From contig NZ_LZSY01000093.1 in assembly GCF_001665625.1 (NCBI RefSeq), positions 1-54,837 of the forward strand: a stretch of DNA of 54,837 bases. Direction: 5' to 3'. Within the stretch, counting starts at the first letter, position 1, and every line of letters begins with the position of its first letter. The notes below the pieces were generated by a model. It was not told the DNA's origin. It saw nothing but the letters and a program-made list of their open reading frames with translations, and made no database searches. Origin of the DNA: Mycolicibacterium peregrinum (GTDB lineage Bacteria > Actinomycetota > Actinomycetes > Mycobacteriales > Mycobacteriaceae). The position numbers and the translations under genes are program-made. Of the stretch, positions 7,982 through 16,648 are shown one piece after another.

Positions 7982-8941
7982 ATGACCGCCACTACGGACG
8001 CCGTCAACCCGGTCGTCGACGAATCCGTTGACATCGAACTGGTTCCGCTCGACTCGCTGACCGGTGTGCACACCGGCCGGTGGACGTTCCTGATCGTCGA
8101 CGGGGCGGCGTTCATGATGCAGGCGATGCACCCCGTCATCGCAGAGATCACCGGCCGCTATTCGGCTGCGTTCCACGGCGATCCGGGTGGGCGGGCGATT
8201 CGCAGCGTCGACTCGGTGCTGCGGTGGACCTATGGCGGCACCGAGGCGGTCGCCGAGGGGAACCGGGTGCGCGCACTGCACCAGCCCATCACGATGAAGA
8301 GCGCCGAGACCGGGAAGCAGATCAGCGCGCTCAATCCCGAGGCATATCAATGGGTGATCGCCACCGGCTACATCGTCAACGCCGAAGGCGGGGGCAAGCT
8401 GCTGATCGGACGCGACTTCACCGACGATGAAAAGGACGAGTTGCTGCGCGACAACCGCCGACTCGCGCGACTGCTGCACGTGCCGATGGGCGGCTATCCG
8501 ACGACGCGTGCCGAGATGGCCGACTACTACGAGGCGATGATCGACAAGTTGGAGGGCACACCGCAGGCCTTGCAACTGATCGAGGAGATGCAGACCGGCA
8601 ACGTCGAGCTGCCGCCGTCCGTACCGAAGCTGTTGCATCCCTTGGTGCGTCGGGCGCTGCGCCCGGCGCTGCGGTTCAACTACCTGTCTGTTGTCGGGCT
8701 GCTCGAGCCCCGGCTGCGGGCCAAGCTCGGTGTCACGTGGAGCGACGACGAAGAGCGTCAACTTCAGCGCATCTACACCGTCATCCGCGCTGCCTACCGC
8801 ATCCTGCCCGATCGGCTCACCTACTTTCCGCTGGCCTATCACGCGCGGAAACACCATGAGTGCCTTGAAAAGATGAAGCAGCGGCAGCAGAAGTCCTTCG
8901 CCTACAACCTGTCAGAAGGTCCAGCTGCCAGAGGGTTGTAG
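7982..8941 (+). CDS. DUF2236 (MpaB/latex-clearing-like oxygenase) family protein
   Basis: The 319-residue product starts at the ATG at 7982, 12 bp after a perfect AAGGAGG; an upstream frame extension to 7916 lacks such a site. Recognisable family features are the early HTGRWTFLIVDGAAFMMQAM segment, a central RALHQPI with a conserved histidine, and a C-terminal half with DRLTYFPLAYHARK. Members are proposed haem-binding oxygenases (fungal MpaB, latex-clearing protein), and the mycobacterial ones are largely uncharacterised. It diverges from a TetR gene that probably controls it. Its last 30 bp overlap the 3' end of the convergent secreted-protein gene. Confidence 0.85.
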   Translation: MTATTDAVNPVVDESVDIELVPLDSLTGVHTGRWTFLIVDGAAFMMQAMHPVIAEITGRYSAAFHGDPGGRAIRSVDSVLRWTYGGTEAVAEGNRVRALHQPITMKSAETGKQISALNPEAYQWVIATGYIVNAEGGGKLLIGRDFTDDEKDELLRDNRRLARLLHVPMGGYPTTRAEMADYYEAMIDKLEGTPQALQLIEEMQTGNVELPPSVPKLLHPLVRRALRPALRFNYLSVVGLLEPRLRAKLGVTWSDDEERQLQRIYTVIRAAYRILPDRLTYFPLAYHARKHHECLEKMKQRQQKSFAYNLSEGPAARGL

Positions 8942-9430
8942 GACGAACCCGTGCTTGTGGTCGGCGTCGATGCAGGCGGTTAGTCTGCCTTCGCCGACCA
9001 CACACGTGGTGGTGTGGTTCGCTGTGAGAGTTAGCTTCTGACCGATGTTGAGAAGATCGTCGGCGGATGGCGGGCACCCTTCGACTGACTTCTCGAATCT
9101 AAAAGCTGCCGAGCGACTGGACTCTTCGTGGGTCTGCAGAACGACAGCGCATCCGCCGTATTCCACGGGCAGGCCGGGTATAGGTCCACTGCACCGTCTC
9201 ACGCCACCGATCATGCAACTCAGACCGTCGGGTGTGCGAAAGAACGCGTACCCGTTGGCCCAACGGTCTGGGCGCGAGAAGTCGAGGGTGGGCGGTGCTT
9301 CTGCAAACGCATTGACATCGGGAAATCCAGGTGGCTGTGCCTCCGCCGATGGCACTGCAGGACCAACGGCGAGGGCTGCAACCATTGCCGGGATAGCTAG
9401 ACCGCGACGCAGTAGGTGCACTCTAGTCAT
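8912..9430 (-). CDS. Small secreted protein of unknown function
   Basis: The 172-residue protein has a classical Sec signal peptide (basic start, hydrophobic core AIPAMVAALAVGPAVP, AEA-like cleavage near residue 31). The mature part contains five or more cysteines (for example CMIGGVRRC, GGCAVVL, EGCPPS, TTCVVG, TACID), consistent with disulfide bonds outside the cytoplasm. Similar small exported proteins ending in a Gly/Pro/Trp/Phe-rich tail are common in mycobacteria, but I know of no assigned function. The ATG lies 6 bp after the stop of the short ESX-like ORF, so the two probably share a transcript. Its 3' end overlaps the DUF2236 gene by 30 bp. Confidence 0.82.
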   Translation of the reverse strand: MTRVHLLRRGLAIPAMVAALAVGPAVPSAEAQPPGFPDVNAFAEAPPTLDFSRPDRWANGYAFFRTPDGLSCMIGGVRRCSGPIPGLPVEYGGCAVVLQTHEESSRSAAFRFEKSVEGCPPSADDLLNIGQKLTLTANHTTTCVVGEGRLTACIDADHKHGFVLQPSGSWTF

Positions 9431-9436
9431 GGTTGT

Positions 9437-9619
9437 TCAGCATTGGCTCAGCACGTGATTGGCCGCAGCAGTGACGGCAACAGTGGCCTTCGCTGACGGT
9501 TGATCCGCCGGCGGTTGCCATTCGTGAGTGAGTGAGTGGCCGAGTTCATCGCTCAGCCCGGCCAGTTCTTGGGCGGCGCCCCTAAGCGCTGCGGTGTCGA
9601 CTCTCAGTGGCTGCGTCAC
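9437..9619 (-). CDS. Short ESX/EspC-like secretion-associated protein, possibly truncated
   Basis: The 60-residue frame begins MTQPLRVDTAALRGAAQELA and has the helical, Ala-rich N-terminus typical of small type VII secretion-associated proteins (EspC/DUF2580-like). Usual family members have about 100 residues and a second helix. This one stops after NHVLSQC, so the second helix is shortened or lost. It sits 6 bp upstream of the secreted-protein gene on the same strand. It may be a natural short form or a remnant; the sequence alone does not decide. Confidence 0.6.
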   Translation of the reverse strand: MTQPLRVDTAALRGAAQELAGLSDELGHSLTHEWQPPADQPSAKATVAVTAAANHVLSQC

Positions 9620-9722
9620 CCATCAACGGTAGTGCAGCTGATGACGGTCGATATGCACCGATTTCCCTCTCGAATCAGCAATCGGTTAGCCTCACGAATT
9701 AACACCCGTCAAGGAGATTGTC

Positions 9723-11249
9723 ATGGTCGATCCGCGCACCCCTGTCATCGTCGGCGTCGGGCAGTTCACCGAACGCATCGACCTCGACGGCTATCGCGGG
9801 ATGTCCTCGGTCGAGCTGGCCACCGAGGCGGCCAGGGCAGCGCTGCGCGATTGCGGCGCCGACGCCGCTGCCGTGGCGCAGGCCATCGACACCGTGGCGG
9901 GCACGCGGCAGTTCGAGATCTCCGGTCCGCAGTCGCCGACCGTGGGTCTGTCCAACAACTACCCGCGCTCCGTCGCGCGCAACGTCGGCGCCGAGCCGGC
10001 CCGGGCGATCCTCGAGGTGATCGGCGGCCAGAGCCCGCAGCATCTCGTCACCGAGTTCGCCGGCGCCATCGCGGCGGGCGAGGCCGAGGCGGTGCTGCTG
10101 TTCGGTTCGGAGAACACCTCCACGCTGCGGCACTTCTCCAAGCGCGACGACAAGCCGGACCACTCGGAGACGATCCAGGGCCAGCTCGAGGACCGCGGCT
10201 ACGGTTACGACGGCATCTTCGACGAGTACACGATCAAGCACGGTCTGATCGGCGCTCCGGTGCAGTACGGCCTGCTCGAGAATGCCCGCCGAGCACGGGT
10301 GGGTCTGTCTGTGGCGGACTACCGGCAGGCGATGGCAGAACTGTTCGCGCCGTTCTCCAAGGTGGCAGCCAAGAACCCCTATTCGTCTGCGCCGGTGGAG
10401 CGTTCGGCCGAGGAGCTGGCCACCGTCACCGAGAGCAACCGGATGATCTGCGATCCGTATCCGCGCATGATGGTGGCGCGCGACCAGGTCAACCAGGGTG
10501 CTGCGGTCCTGCTGATGTCGGTCGCGACCGCCCAGAAACTCGGTGTGCCCGAAGAGAAGTGGGTGTACCTGCGCGGTCACGCCGACATGAAGGAAATCAA
10601 GCTGCTCGAGCGCGCCGAACTCGGCTACAGCGAAGCCGCGGCGATCGCCGTGAACGAGGCTTTGCGGATCGCCGGTATCGGACTCGACGACGTCGCGGCC
10701 TTCGATCTCTACAGCTGCTTCCCGTTCCCGGTGTTCAACATCTGCGACGGCACCGGCCTGGCCCCCGACGACGAACGTGGCCTGACGCTCACCGGTGGCC
10801 TGCCCTTCTTCGGCGGCCCGGGCAACAACTACTCGATGCACGGCATCGCCGAGGCCGTCAACGAAATGCGCGACAAGCCAGGTCAATTCGCGCTTGTCGG
10901 TGGCAACGGCGGTATCGCGAGCAAGTACTCGGTCGGCATCTACTCCACCGAGCCCGCCGACTGGGTGGCCGACGGCAGCGCCGCCCTGCAAGACGAGTTC
11001 GATGCGCAGGAGCGCGTCGCCATCACCGAAATGGCCGACGGCCCGGCGACCATCGAGACGTACACCGTCCGCTACGACTGGACGCCGCGCACCGGCATCA
11101 TCATCGGGCGTCTGGATTCCGACGGCAGCCGCTTCCTGGCGACGACGACGGACGAGGCGCTGGTGCAGTTACTCTCCGAGGGCGAGCCGCTCGGTGTGAA
11201 GATCATGGTCCAGTCCGGCGAGAAGCGGAACACCGCGACGCTGGCGTAG
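9723..11249 (+). CDS. Thiolase-like protein type 1 (TLP1) with C-terminal extension
   Basis: The 508-residue protein has thiolase-fold halves: the early TPVIVGVGQFTERID and the later FDLYSCFPFPVF and GGLPFFGGPGNNYSMHG, the last bearing the catalytic-type histidine. The usual N-terminal nucleophile context (a Cys in a C-x-S motif) appears to be replaced by GGQSPQHLV, and the C-terminal C-x-G position reads NGGIASKY, so both thiolase cysteines seem missing. A C-terminal domain of about 80 residues matches the extra domain known from mycobacterial thiolase-like protein type 1. It is therefore unlikely to be a standard acetyl-CoA acetyltransferase and may bind CoA without condensation. AAGGAGA precedes the ATG. 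Confidence 0.88.
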   Translation: MVDPRTPVIVGVGQFTERIDLDGYRGMSSVELATEAARAALRDCGADAAAVAQAIDTVAGTRQFEISGPQSPTVGLSNNYPRSVARNVGAEPARAILEVIGGQSPQHLVTEFAGAIAAGEAEAVLLFGSENTSTLRHFSKRDDKPDHSETIQGQLEDRGYGYDGIFDEYTIKHGLIGAPVQYGLLENARRARVGLSVADYRQAMAELFAPFSKVAAKNPYSSAPVERSAEELATVTESNRMICDPYPRMMVARDQVNQGAAVLLMSVATAQKLGVPEEKWVYLRGHADMKEIKLLERAELGYSEAAAIAVNEALRIAGIGLDDVAAFDLYSCFPFPVFNICDGTGLAPDDERGLTLTGGLPFFGGPGNNYSMHGIAEAVNEMRDKPGQFALVGGNGGIASKYSVGIYSTEPADWVADGSAALQDEFDAQERVAITEMADGPATIETYTVRYDWTPRTGIIIGRLDSDGSRFLATTTDEALVQLLSEGEPLGVKIMVQSGEKRNTATLA

Positions 11250-11277
11250 GGCGCGCACCCGCGTCGGACCAACGCGA

Positions 11278-11328
11278 AATCAACGCCATGGTCGTTCCCC
11301 TCGAACTTTTACGACCATGGCGTTGATT
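11278..11328. repeat. Perfect 18-bp palindrome with 15-nt loop
   Basis: AATCAACGCCATGGTCGT (11278-11295) is repeated exactly as its reverse complement at 11311-11328, with a 15-nt spacer ending in CTTTT. It lies between the convergent thiolase-like and F420-type oxidoreductase genes. It could serve as a bidirectional terminator, but it lacks a T-run on either side and is longer than needed. In design it matches the palindromes at 4515-4560, 48141-48196 and 49077-49132. Confidence 0.9.
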
Positions 11329-11348
11329 AGGGCGCTAACGGGACAGAA

Positions 11349-12197
11349 CTAGACGAGCGTCGCCAACTTGCCCGCGAGCCGCTCGACGTATGCCGATACC
11401 TCGGCCTCGGACTTGTCCGGCAGCCCGAACAGCACTTCGGTGACGCCCAGTTCGCGCCAGCGCGCGAGCTTCTCGGGGTCCGGCTTGAAGTCCAGCGCCA
11501 CAATCTGCGGTGCACCGTCTCGCCCGGCGGCGGCCCAGGTGTCCTGCAGCAGCTTGACGGGCTCGTCGATGTTGAAGTCGCGTGGCGTGGTGATCCAGCC
11601 GTCGGCCGACTTGGCGATCCACTTGAAGTTCTTCTCGTTGCCGGCCGCACCGACCAGGACCGGGATGTGCGACTGCACGGGCTTGGGCCAGGCCCACGAC
11701 GGCCCGAAGTTCACGAATTCGCCTTCGTAAGAGGCCTCTTCCTGGGTCCACAGTGCGCGCATGGCTTCCAGGTATTCGCGCAGCATGGTGCGGCGCCGGC
11801 CCGGGGGAACGTTGTGGTCGGTGAGTTCGTCGGTGTTCCAACCGAATCCGACCCCCAGTGACACGCGTCCGCCGGACAGGTGGTCCAGGGTGGCGATGGA
11901 TTTGGCCAGCGTGATCGGGTCGTGCTCGACGGGCAGCGCGACGGCCGTCGACAACCGCACCCGCGAGGTCACCGCGCACGCGGTGCCCAGCGATACCCAT
12001 GGATCGAGGGTGCGCATGTAGCGGTCATCGGGCAGAGACTCGTCACCGGTGGTCGGATGAGCGGCCTCCCGCTTGATGGGGATGTGGGTGTGCTCGGGGA
12101 CGTAGAACGTCGTGAAGCCGTGATCGTCGGCGAGTTTGGCGGCCTTGGCCGGGGCGATGCCGCGGTCACTGGTGAAGAGAACAAGCCCATAGTCCAT
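11349..12197 (-). CDS. LLM-class F420-dependent oxidoreductase, Rv0953c-like
   Basis: The 282-residue product starts at the ATG at 12195-12197. A longer in-frame extension upstream is rejected because this start gives exactly the length of the M. tuberculosis orthologue and the first residues MDYGLVLFTSDRG match the family. It is a luciferase-like TIM barrel with LATLDHLSGGR-like (ATLDHLSGGRVSLGVGFGW), LREYLEAMRALW and PVLVGAAGNEK segments typical of F420-dependent members. The substrate is unknown. It diverges from the SfnG-like gene, with 130 bp between, and is convergent with the thiolase-like gene across a perfect palindrome. Confidence 0.9.
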   Translation of the reverse strand: MDYGLVLFTSDRGIAPAKAAKLADDHGFTTFYVPEHTHIPIKREAAHPTTGDESLPDDRYMRTLDPWVSLGTACAVTSRVRLSTAVALPVEHDPITLAKSIATLDHLSGGRVSLGVGFGWNTDELTDHNVPPGRRRTMLREYLEAMRALWTQEEASYEGEFVNFGPSWAWPKPVQSHIPVLVGAAGNEKNFKWIAKSADGWITTPRDFNIDEPVKLLQDTWAAAGRDGAPQIVALDFKPDPEKLARWRELGVTEVLFGLPDKSEAEVSAYVERLAGKLATLV

Positions 12198-12327
12198 GAC
12201 CAGAATTAGAACGTGTTTCAGTCGCAGTAGCAAGACGGTGCGTCTCGTGGGGCGGTGGAGCGAAGAGAAAACTTCACCGCGAGCGATACCCGCGACGTGC
12301 GCCGATGCGTTTGCTGGGATCACCGGC

Positions 12328-13458
12328 ATGACGACCGAACGCATCGCCGACCACGTCAAGTTCGCCTACTGGGTGCCCAACGTCAGTGGCGGCCTGGTCA
12401 CCAGCGATATCGAGCAGCGCACCGACTGGAACTACGAGTACAACAAGAAACTCGCGCAGACCGCGGAGGTCAACGGCTTCGAGTACGCGCTGTCGCAGGT
12501 TCGCTACGAGGCCAGCTACGGCGCGGAGTACCAGCACGAATCCACCAGCTTCAGTCTCGCCCTGTTGCTGGCCACCCAGAAGCTCAAGGTCATCGCCGCA
12601 GTTCATCCGGGTCTCTGGCAGCCGGCGGTGTTGGCCAAGCTCGGTGCCACCGCGGACCACCTCAGCAATGGCCGCTTCGCCGTCAACGTCGTCTCCGGCT
12701 GGTTCAAGGACGAGTTCACCCACCTGGGTGAACCCTGGCTCGAACACGACGAGCGCTACCGGCGCAGCGCGGAATTCCTGCAGGTTCTCCGCAAGATCTG
12801 GACCGAGGACGACGTCGATTTCCGCGGCGACTTCTACCGGATCCACGATTTCACGCTCAAGCCCAAGCCGCTCAACACCCCCGAGCGTCCCAACCCCGAG
12901 CTGTTCCAGGGCGGCAACTCGACCGCGGCCCGTCGTAACGGCGGCTATTACGCCGACTGGTACTTCTCCAACGGCAAAGACTTCGACGGCCTCACCGAAC
13001 AGCTCGTCGAGGTACGCGATCACGCGCGCAACGCAGATAGAGAGGTGAAGTTCGGTCTCAACGGGTTCATCATCGCCCGCGACACAGAGAAAGAGGCGAA
13101 GGAAGTCCTCCGCGAAATCGTGGCCAAGGCCAACAAGCCCGCGGTCGAAGGCTTCCGCAGTGCGGTGCAACAGGCCGGCAACTCCACGGGTGACAAGAAG
13201 GGTATGTGGGCCGATTCCAGTTTCGAAGATCTGGTGCAGTACAACGACGGCTTCCGCACCCAGCTGATCGGCACACCTGAGCAGATCGCCGAACGCATCG
13301 CCGCCTACCGCAAACGTGGCGTGGACCTGATCCTCGGCGGGTTCCTGCATTTCCAAGAGGAAATCGAGTACTTCGGTGCCAACGTGCTGCCGCTGGTCCG
13401 CGAAATCGAGGCAGCCGAAACCGATTCCGCTGACGCACCCGTCCTGGTATCAGCTTGA
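12328..13458 (+). CDS. sfnG: Dimethylsulfone monooxygenase SfnG-like (FMNH2-dependent)
   Basis: The 376-residue protein is co-linear over its full length with SfnG of pseudomonads. Diagnostic segments are KFAYWVPNVSGGLVTS near the N-terminus, IEQRTDWNYEYNKKLAQ, GEPWLEHDERYRRS, ELFQGGNSTAARRNGG, and FEDLVQYNDGF with GFLHFQEEIEYFG near the C-terminus. SfnG converts dimethylsulfone to methanesulfinate using reduced flavin, allowing growth on organosulfur compounds. The ATG at 12328 is preferred to the upstream frame opening because it matches the family start. No dedicated flavin reductase is adjacent. The divergent neighbour is another luciferase-like oxidoreductase. Confidence 0.85.
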   Translation: MTTERIADHVKFAYWVPNVSGGLVTSDIEQRTDWNYEYNKKLAQTAEVNGFEYALSQVRYEASYGAEYQHESTSFSLALLLATQKLKVIAAVHPGLWQPAVLAKLGATADHLSNGRFAVNVVSGWFKDEFTHLGEPWLEHDERYRRSAEFLQVLRKIWTEDDVDFRGDFYRIHDFTLKPKPLNTPERPNPELFQGGNSTAARRNGGYYADWYFSNGKDFDGLTEQLVEVRDHARNADREVKFGLNGFIIARDTEKEAKEVLREIVAKANKPAVEGFRSAVQQAGNSTGDKKGMWADSSFEDLVQYNDGFRTQLIGTPEQIAERIAAYRKRGVDLILGGFLHFQEEIEYFGANVLPLVREIEAAETDSADAPVLVSA

Positions 13459-13592
13459 GACCGCGCTGACACCACGCACGCGCGCCCGGCACCCAGGCGG
13501 GTGCGCTAGCGTGGAAGATCGAATCGCTCACGTGGTCGGTATTCATGCCTGCGTGAACACACGTCGCGAAGCTTGATAGCACAGGAGAGGTC

Positions 13593-14435
13593 ATGACCTA
13601 CCCGCCCAGTAATCCCGGATACCCGCCGCCGAACCCGCAGTCGGGTTCGCAGTTCGACGCCACCCAGCAGTTCGCCAAGGCGGTCCCCGCACCGGCTCCG
13701 GCAGCCCCGGCGGCGGCCCCGGCCGCCGCGCAACCCGGCGAGAACAAGCTGCCCGAGATCCTGCTGGCAGTCGTGGCCATCGCCGGCCTGCTCATCTACT
13801 TCGTGAGCTTCGCCCTCGATGCCTCGACCTCGCAGGGAATGGTCGTGCTCGTCGCGCTGCCGCTGTTGGCAGGTCTTTTGGCCGGTGTCAGCCTGCTGCC
13901 CAAGCAGAACAAGTACACGGGAGTGGTCGCAGCCATCGCGACGATTCCGTTCTTGTTCGTGATCGGCGCCGTGGTGTCCAGCGGTGGATCGGCCGACTGG
14001 ACCATCTGGGTTCTCCTGGTCCTCACTCTGGTCCAGGCCGGTGCCGCCATCGCCGCGCTCCTGTTCGAAGCGGGCATCATCACGCCCCCGGCCCCCAAGC
14101 CGCAGTTCGACCAGCAGCCGCAGTACGGCCAGTACGGTGGCCCGTCGCAGTACTACGGCCAGCAGCACCAGCCGCAGCACGGTGGCCAGCCCTACCAGCA
14201 GGCTCAGCCGCAGCAGCCCGGATATCCCTCGCAGTACGGCGGCTACTCCGGCGGCCCGAACACCGGTGGCTACCCCGTGCAGTCCCCGCAGGGCCAGCAG
14301 GGTCAGCAGCCGAGCGGTCCGCCGACGCCTCCGACCGGCTACCCCACCTACGGCCAGCCGCAGCAGTCGGGCTCGCCCTCCGGCGCTCCGGCACAGCAGC
14401 CGCCTTCACAGCAATCTGGCCCTGCGCCGTCGTAA
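13593..14435 (+). CDS. DUF5336 transmembrane protein, Rv0954-like (34 kDa antigen homologue)
   Basis: The 280-residue protein has a Pro/Ala-rich N-terminus (1-50), four membrane helices (about 54-76, 82-101, 108-130, 135-158) and a long cytosolic tail (160-280) of Gln/Pro/Gly/Tyr repeats such as QPQYGQYGG and QQPGYPSQYGG. This arrangement is that of Rv0954, described as a 34 kDa antigenic protein homologue. AGGAGAGG precedes the ATG. It lies 60 bp upstream of perM, with the same order as in M. tuberculosis, so a shared envelope or division role is plausible. The low-complexity tail suggests protein-protein contacts or condensate-like behaviour, which is inference. Confidence 0.92.
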   Translation: MTYPPSNPGYPPPNPQSGSQFDATQQFAKAVPAPAPAAPAAAPAAAQPGENKLPEILLAVVAIAGLLIYFVSFALDASTSQGMVVLVALPLLAGLLAGVSLLPKQNKYTGVVAAIATIPFLFVIGAVVSSGGSADWTIWVLLVLTLVQAGAAIAALLFEAGIITPPAPKPQFDQQPQYGQYGGPSQYYGQQHQPQHGGQPYQQAQPQQPGYPSQYGGYSGGPNTGGYPVQSPQGQQGQQPSGPPTPPTGYPTYGQPQQSGSPSGAPAQQPPSQQSGPAPS

Positions 14436-14495
14436 GCTGATCGGCGCGTGCGCTTCCCGCGCACGCGCCGATCATCGCGAGGAGCAGCCCACCAA

Positions 14496-15995
14496 GTGAG
14501 TAACCGGCCAGTCGGCACCCGCCAGGCGCGTGAGTTGCTCCGGGTCGCGTTCGGGCCGTCCGTCGTCGCGCTGGTGGTCATCGCCGCGGTTGTGTTGTTG
14601 CAACTGCTGATCGCCAACAGCGATATGACGGGCGCGCTCGGTGCGATCGCCAGCATGTGGCTGGGCGTGCACCAGGTGCCAGTCTCCATCGGCGGCCGCG
14701 AGCTGGGTGTGATGCCGCTGCTGCCGGTGATGGCGATGGTCTGGGGCACCGCGCGCACGACCGCCGCGGCCACCGCCCCGAATTCCTCGTGGTTCGTCAC
14801 CCGCTGGGTCGTCGCCTCGGCATTGGGCGGGCCCATTCTGATCGCGGCCCTCCTGCTGGCCGTCATCCATGACGCCGCCTCGGTCATCGGCGAACTACAG
14901 ACCCCCAATGCCCTGCGGGCTTTCTGCAGCGTGCTGCTGGTGCACGTGATCGGTGCGCTGATCGGCGTCGGGTCCAAAGTGGGCCGACGTACGTTGGCCG
15001 TCCTGCCGCTGCCGGATTGGCTGCCCGACGCGATCCGGGCCGCCGTCGCCGGCGTCCTCGCCCTGTTCGGGCTTTCCGGTGCGGTGACTGCGGTGTCCCT
15101 GGTGGTGCATTGGGGCACGATGCACGATCTGTTCGCGATCACCGACAGCTTGTTCGGCCAGCTCAGCCTCACGCTGTTGTCGATCCTCTATATCCCCAAC
15201 GTGATCGTGGGAGCCTCGGCCATCGCGGTCGGATCCAGCGCCCATGTCGGGTTGGCCGCCTTCAGCTCGTTCACCGTGTTCGGCGGCGACATACCCGCGG
15301 TGCCGGTGCTGGCCGCGGTGCCCACGCCGCCGCTGGGCCCGATCTGGGTGGCGCTCCTGATCGTGGGGGCGGCCTCGGCCGTGGCGGTGGGGCAGCAGTG
15401 TGCACGACGGCCGCTGCCGATCGTGGCGGCTACCGGGAAGTTACTGGTGGCCTCGGCGCTGGCCGCGGTGACGATGGCGCTGGCCGGTTTCGCCGGTGGC
15501 GGTCGGCTGGGCAACTTCGGTTCCGTTGGGGTGGATCAGGCGACGTTCGCGCCTGCGGTGTTCCTGTGGTTCGTCGGGATCGGCGGACTGACGGTGGCGA
15601 TGTCCGGTGGACTGACCCGCAAGCCCCGACCGGTGGCCCCGGCCAAGCCGGAGCCCGAGCCGGTAGCCCCGCAGCCCGAACCAGAGGTTGAGGAAGAGCC
15701 TGAAACCGACGTCGTCGACGAGGACGTCGTCGCCTACGACGAGCCAGACCCGGAACCGGAGCTCGAACCCGACGAGCCGCTGGTGTCCTGGTCGGCCGAG
15801 GAGACGCAGGCCGACGAGCCCGCGCCCGAGTACGTCGATCGGTATGTCGAGTACGACGACGTGCAGGAAACCGTCAACGAACCCAGCCCCCGACGTTATG
15901 AAGACCTCGATGACGATCCCGAGGACCACTTCATCGTCGACGACATCCCCGACGACCCAGCGACCGGCGATCAGCCGCGCCGTGCGGGCGACTAG
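14496..15995 (+). CDS. perM: PerM, DUF6350 integral membrane protein (Rv0955-like)
   Basis: Starting from the GTG at 14496 the protein has 499 residues. This start is chosen because GAGGAG lies upstream and [15 protein letters not shown] matches the family start; a frame extension to 14448 is possible. About eight to ten hydrophobic helices fill residues 15-375. They are followed by a long acidic cytosolic tail of Asp/Glu/Pro runs (375-499). In M. tuberculosis PerM is needed for persistence and for division under low magnesium, apparently by supporting the divisome. It lies between the DUF5336 gene and purN exactly as Rv0954-Rv0955-Rv0956. The stop is 10 bp before purN. Confidence 0.9.
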   Translation: MSNRPVGTRQARELLRVAFGPSVVALVVIAAVVLLQLLIANSDMTGALGAIASMWLGVHQVPVSIGGRELGVMPLLPVMAMVWGTARTTAAATAPNSSWFVTRWVVASALGGPILIAALLLAVIHDAASVIGELQTPNALRAFCSVLLVHVIGALIGVGSKVGRRTLAVLPLPDWLPDAIRAAVAGVLALFGLSGAVTAVSLVVHWGTMHDLFAITDSLFGQLSLTLLSILYIPNVIVGASAIAVGSSAHVGLAAFSSFTVFGGDIPAVPVLAAVPTPPLGPIWVALLIVGAASAVAVGQQCARRPLPIVAATGKLLVASALAAVTMALAGFAGGGRLGNFGSVGVDQATFAPAVFLWFVGIGGLTVAMSGGLTRKPRPVAPAKPEPEPVAPQPEPEVEEEPETDVVDEDVVAYDEPDPEPELEPDEPLVSWSAEETQADEPAPEYVDRYVEYDDVQETVNEPSPRRYEDLDDDPEDHFIVDDIPDDPATGDQPRRAGD

Positions 15996-16005
15996 GCTGC
16001 TGCGC

Positions 16006-16638
16006 GTGCAGCAACCGTTACAAGTGCCTCCGAGTGCACCGGCACGGCTGGTAGTGCTGGCTTCGGGGACAGGGTCGTTGCTCGCCTCGCTACTGGCCGC
16101 CGCCGTCGACGACTATCCGGCGCGCGTCGTCGCAGTCGGCACCGACCGCAAATGTGCCGCGTTGGACATCGCCGCCGCGGCGGACGTGCCGTCGTACACC
16201 GTGCGGCTGGGTGATCATCCGGACCGCGCCGCCTGGGACGCCGCGCTCACCGAGGCCACCGCCGAGCACGAGCCCGATCTGGTCGTCTCGGCCGGATTCA
16301 TGAAAATTCTGGGCGGCCAGTTCCTTTCCCGATTCCCCGGCCGCGTCGTCAACACCCACCCCGCACTGCTGCCCGCGTTCCCCGGGGCGCATGCGGTGCC
16401 GGAGGCGTTGGCGTACGGCGTGCGGGTGACGGGCTGCACCGTGCATCTCGTGGACTCCGGCATGGATACCGGGCCGATTCTGGCCCAGCAGGCCATCGAG
16501 GTGCTCGATGATGACACCGAAGAGACTTTGCATGAACGCATCAAGGTGGTCGAACGTCGACTACTGGTGGATGTGCTGGCCGCGCTGGCAACCCGCGGCG
16601 TGACCTGGACTGGACGAAAGGCGACCATCGGATGTTGA
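16006..16638 (+). CDS. purN: Phosphoribosylglycinamide formyltransferase
   Basis: The product has 210 residues from the GTG at 16006; the in-frame opening further upstream lies inside perM and is rejected. PurN transfers a formyl group from 10-formyl-THF to GAR in de novo purine synthesis. Family motifs are LASGTGSLL (phosphate loop), [12 protein letters not shown], and the catalytic segment [14 protein letters not shown] with Asn and His, followed by [13 protein letters not shown] with the catalytic Asp. Length is normal. It is directly followed (10 bp) by purH, forming a purine operon behind perM. Confidence 0.96.
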   Translation: MQQPLQVPPSAPARLVVLASGTGSLLASLLAAAVDDYPARVVAVGTDRKCAALDIAAAADVPSYTVRLGDHPDRAAWDAALTEATAEHEPDLVVSAGFMKILGGQFLSRFPGRVVNTHPALLPAFPGAHAVPEALAYGVRVTGCTVHLVDSGMDTGPILAQQAIEVLDDDTEETLHERIKVVERRLLVDVLAALATRGVTWTGRKATIGC

Positions 16639-16648
16639 GGATGACAGC

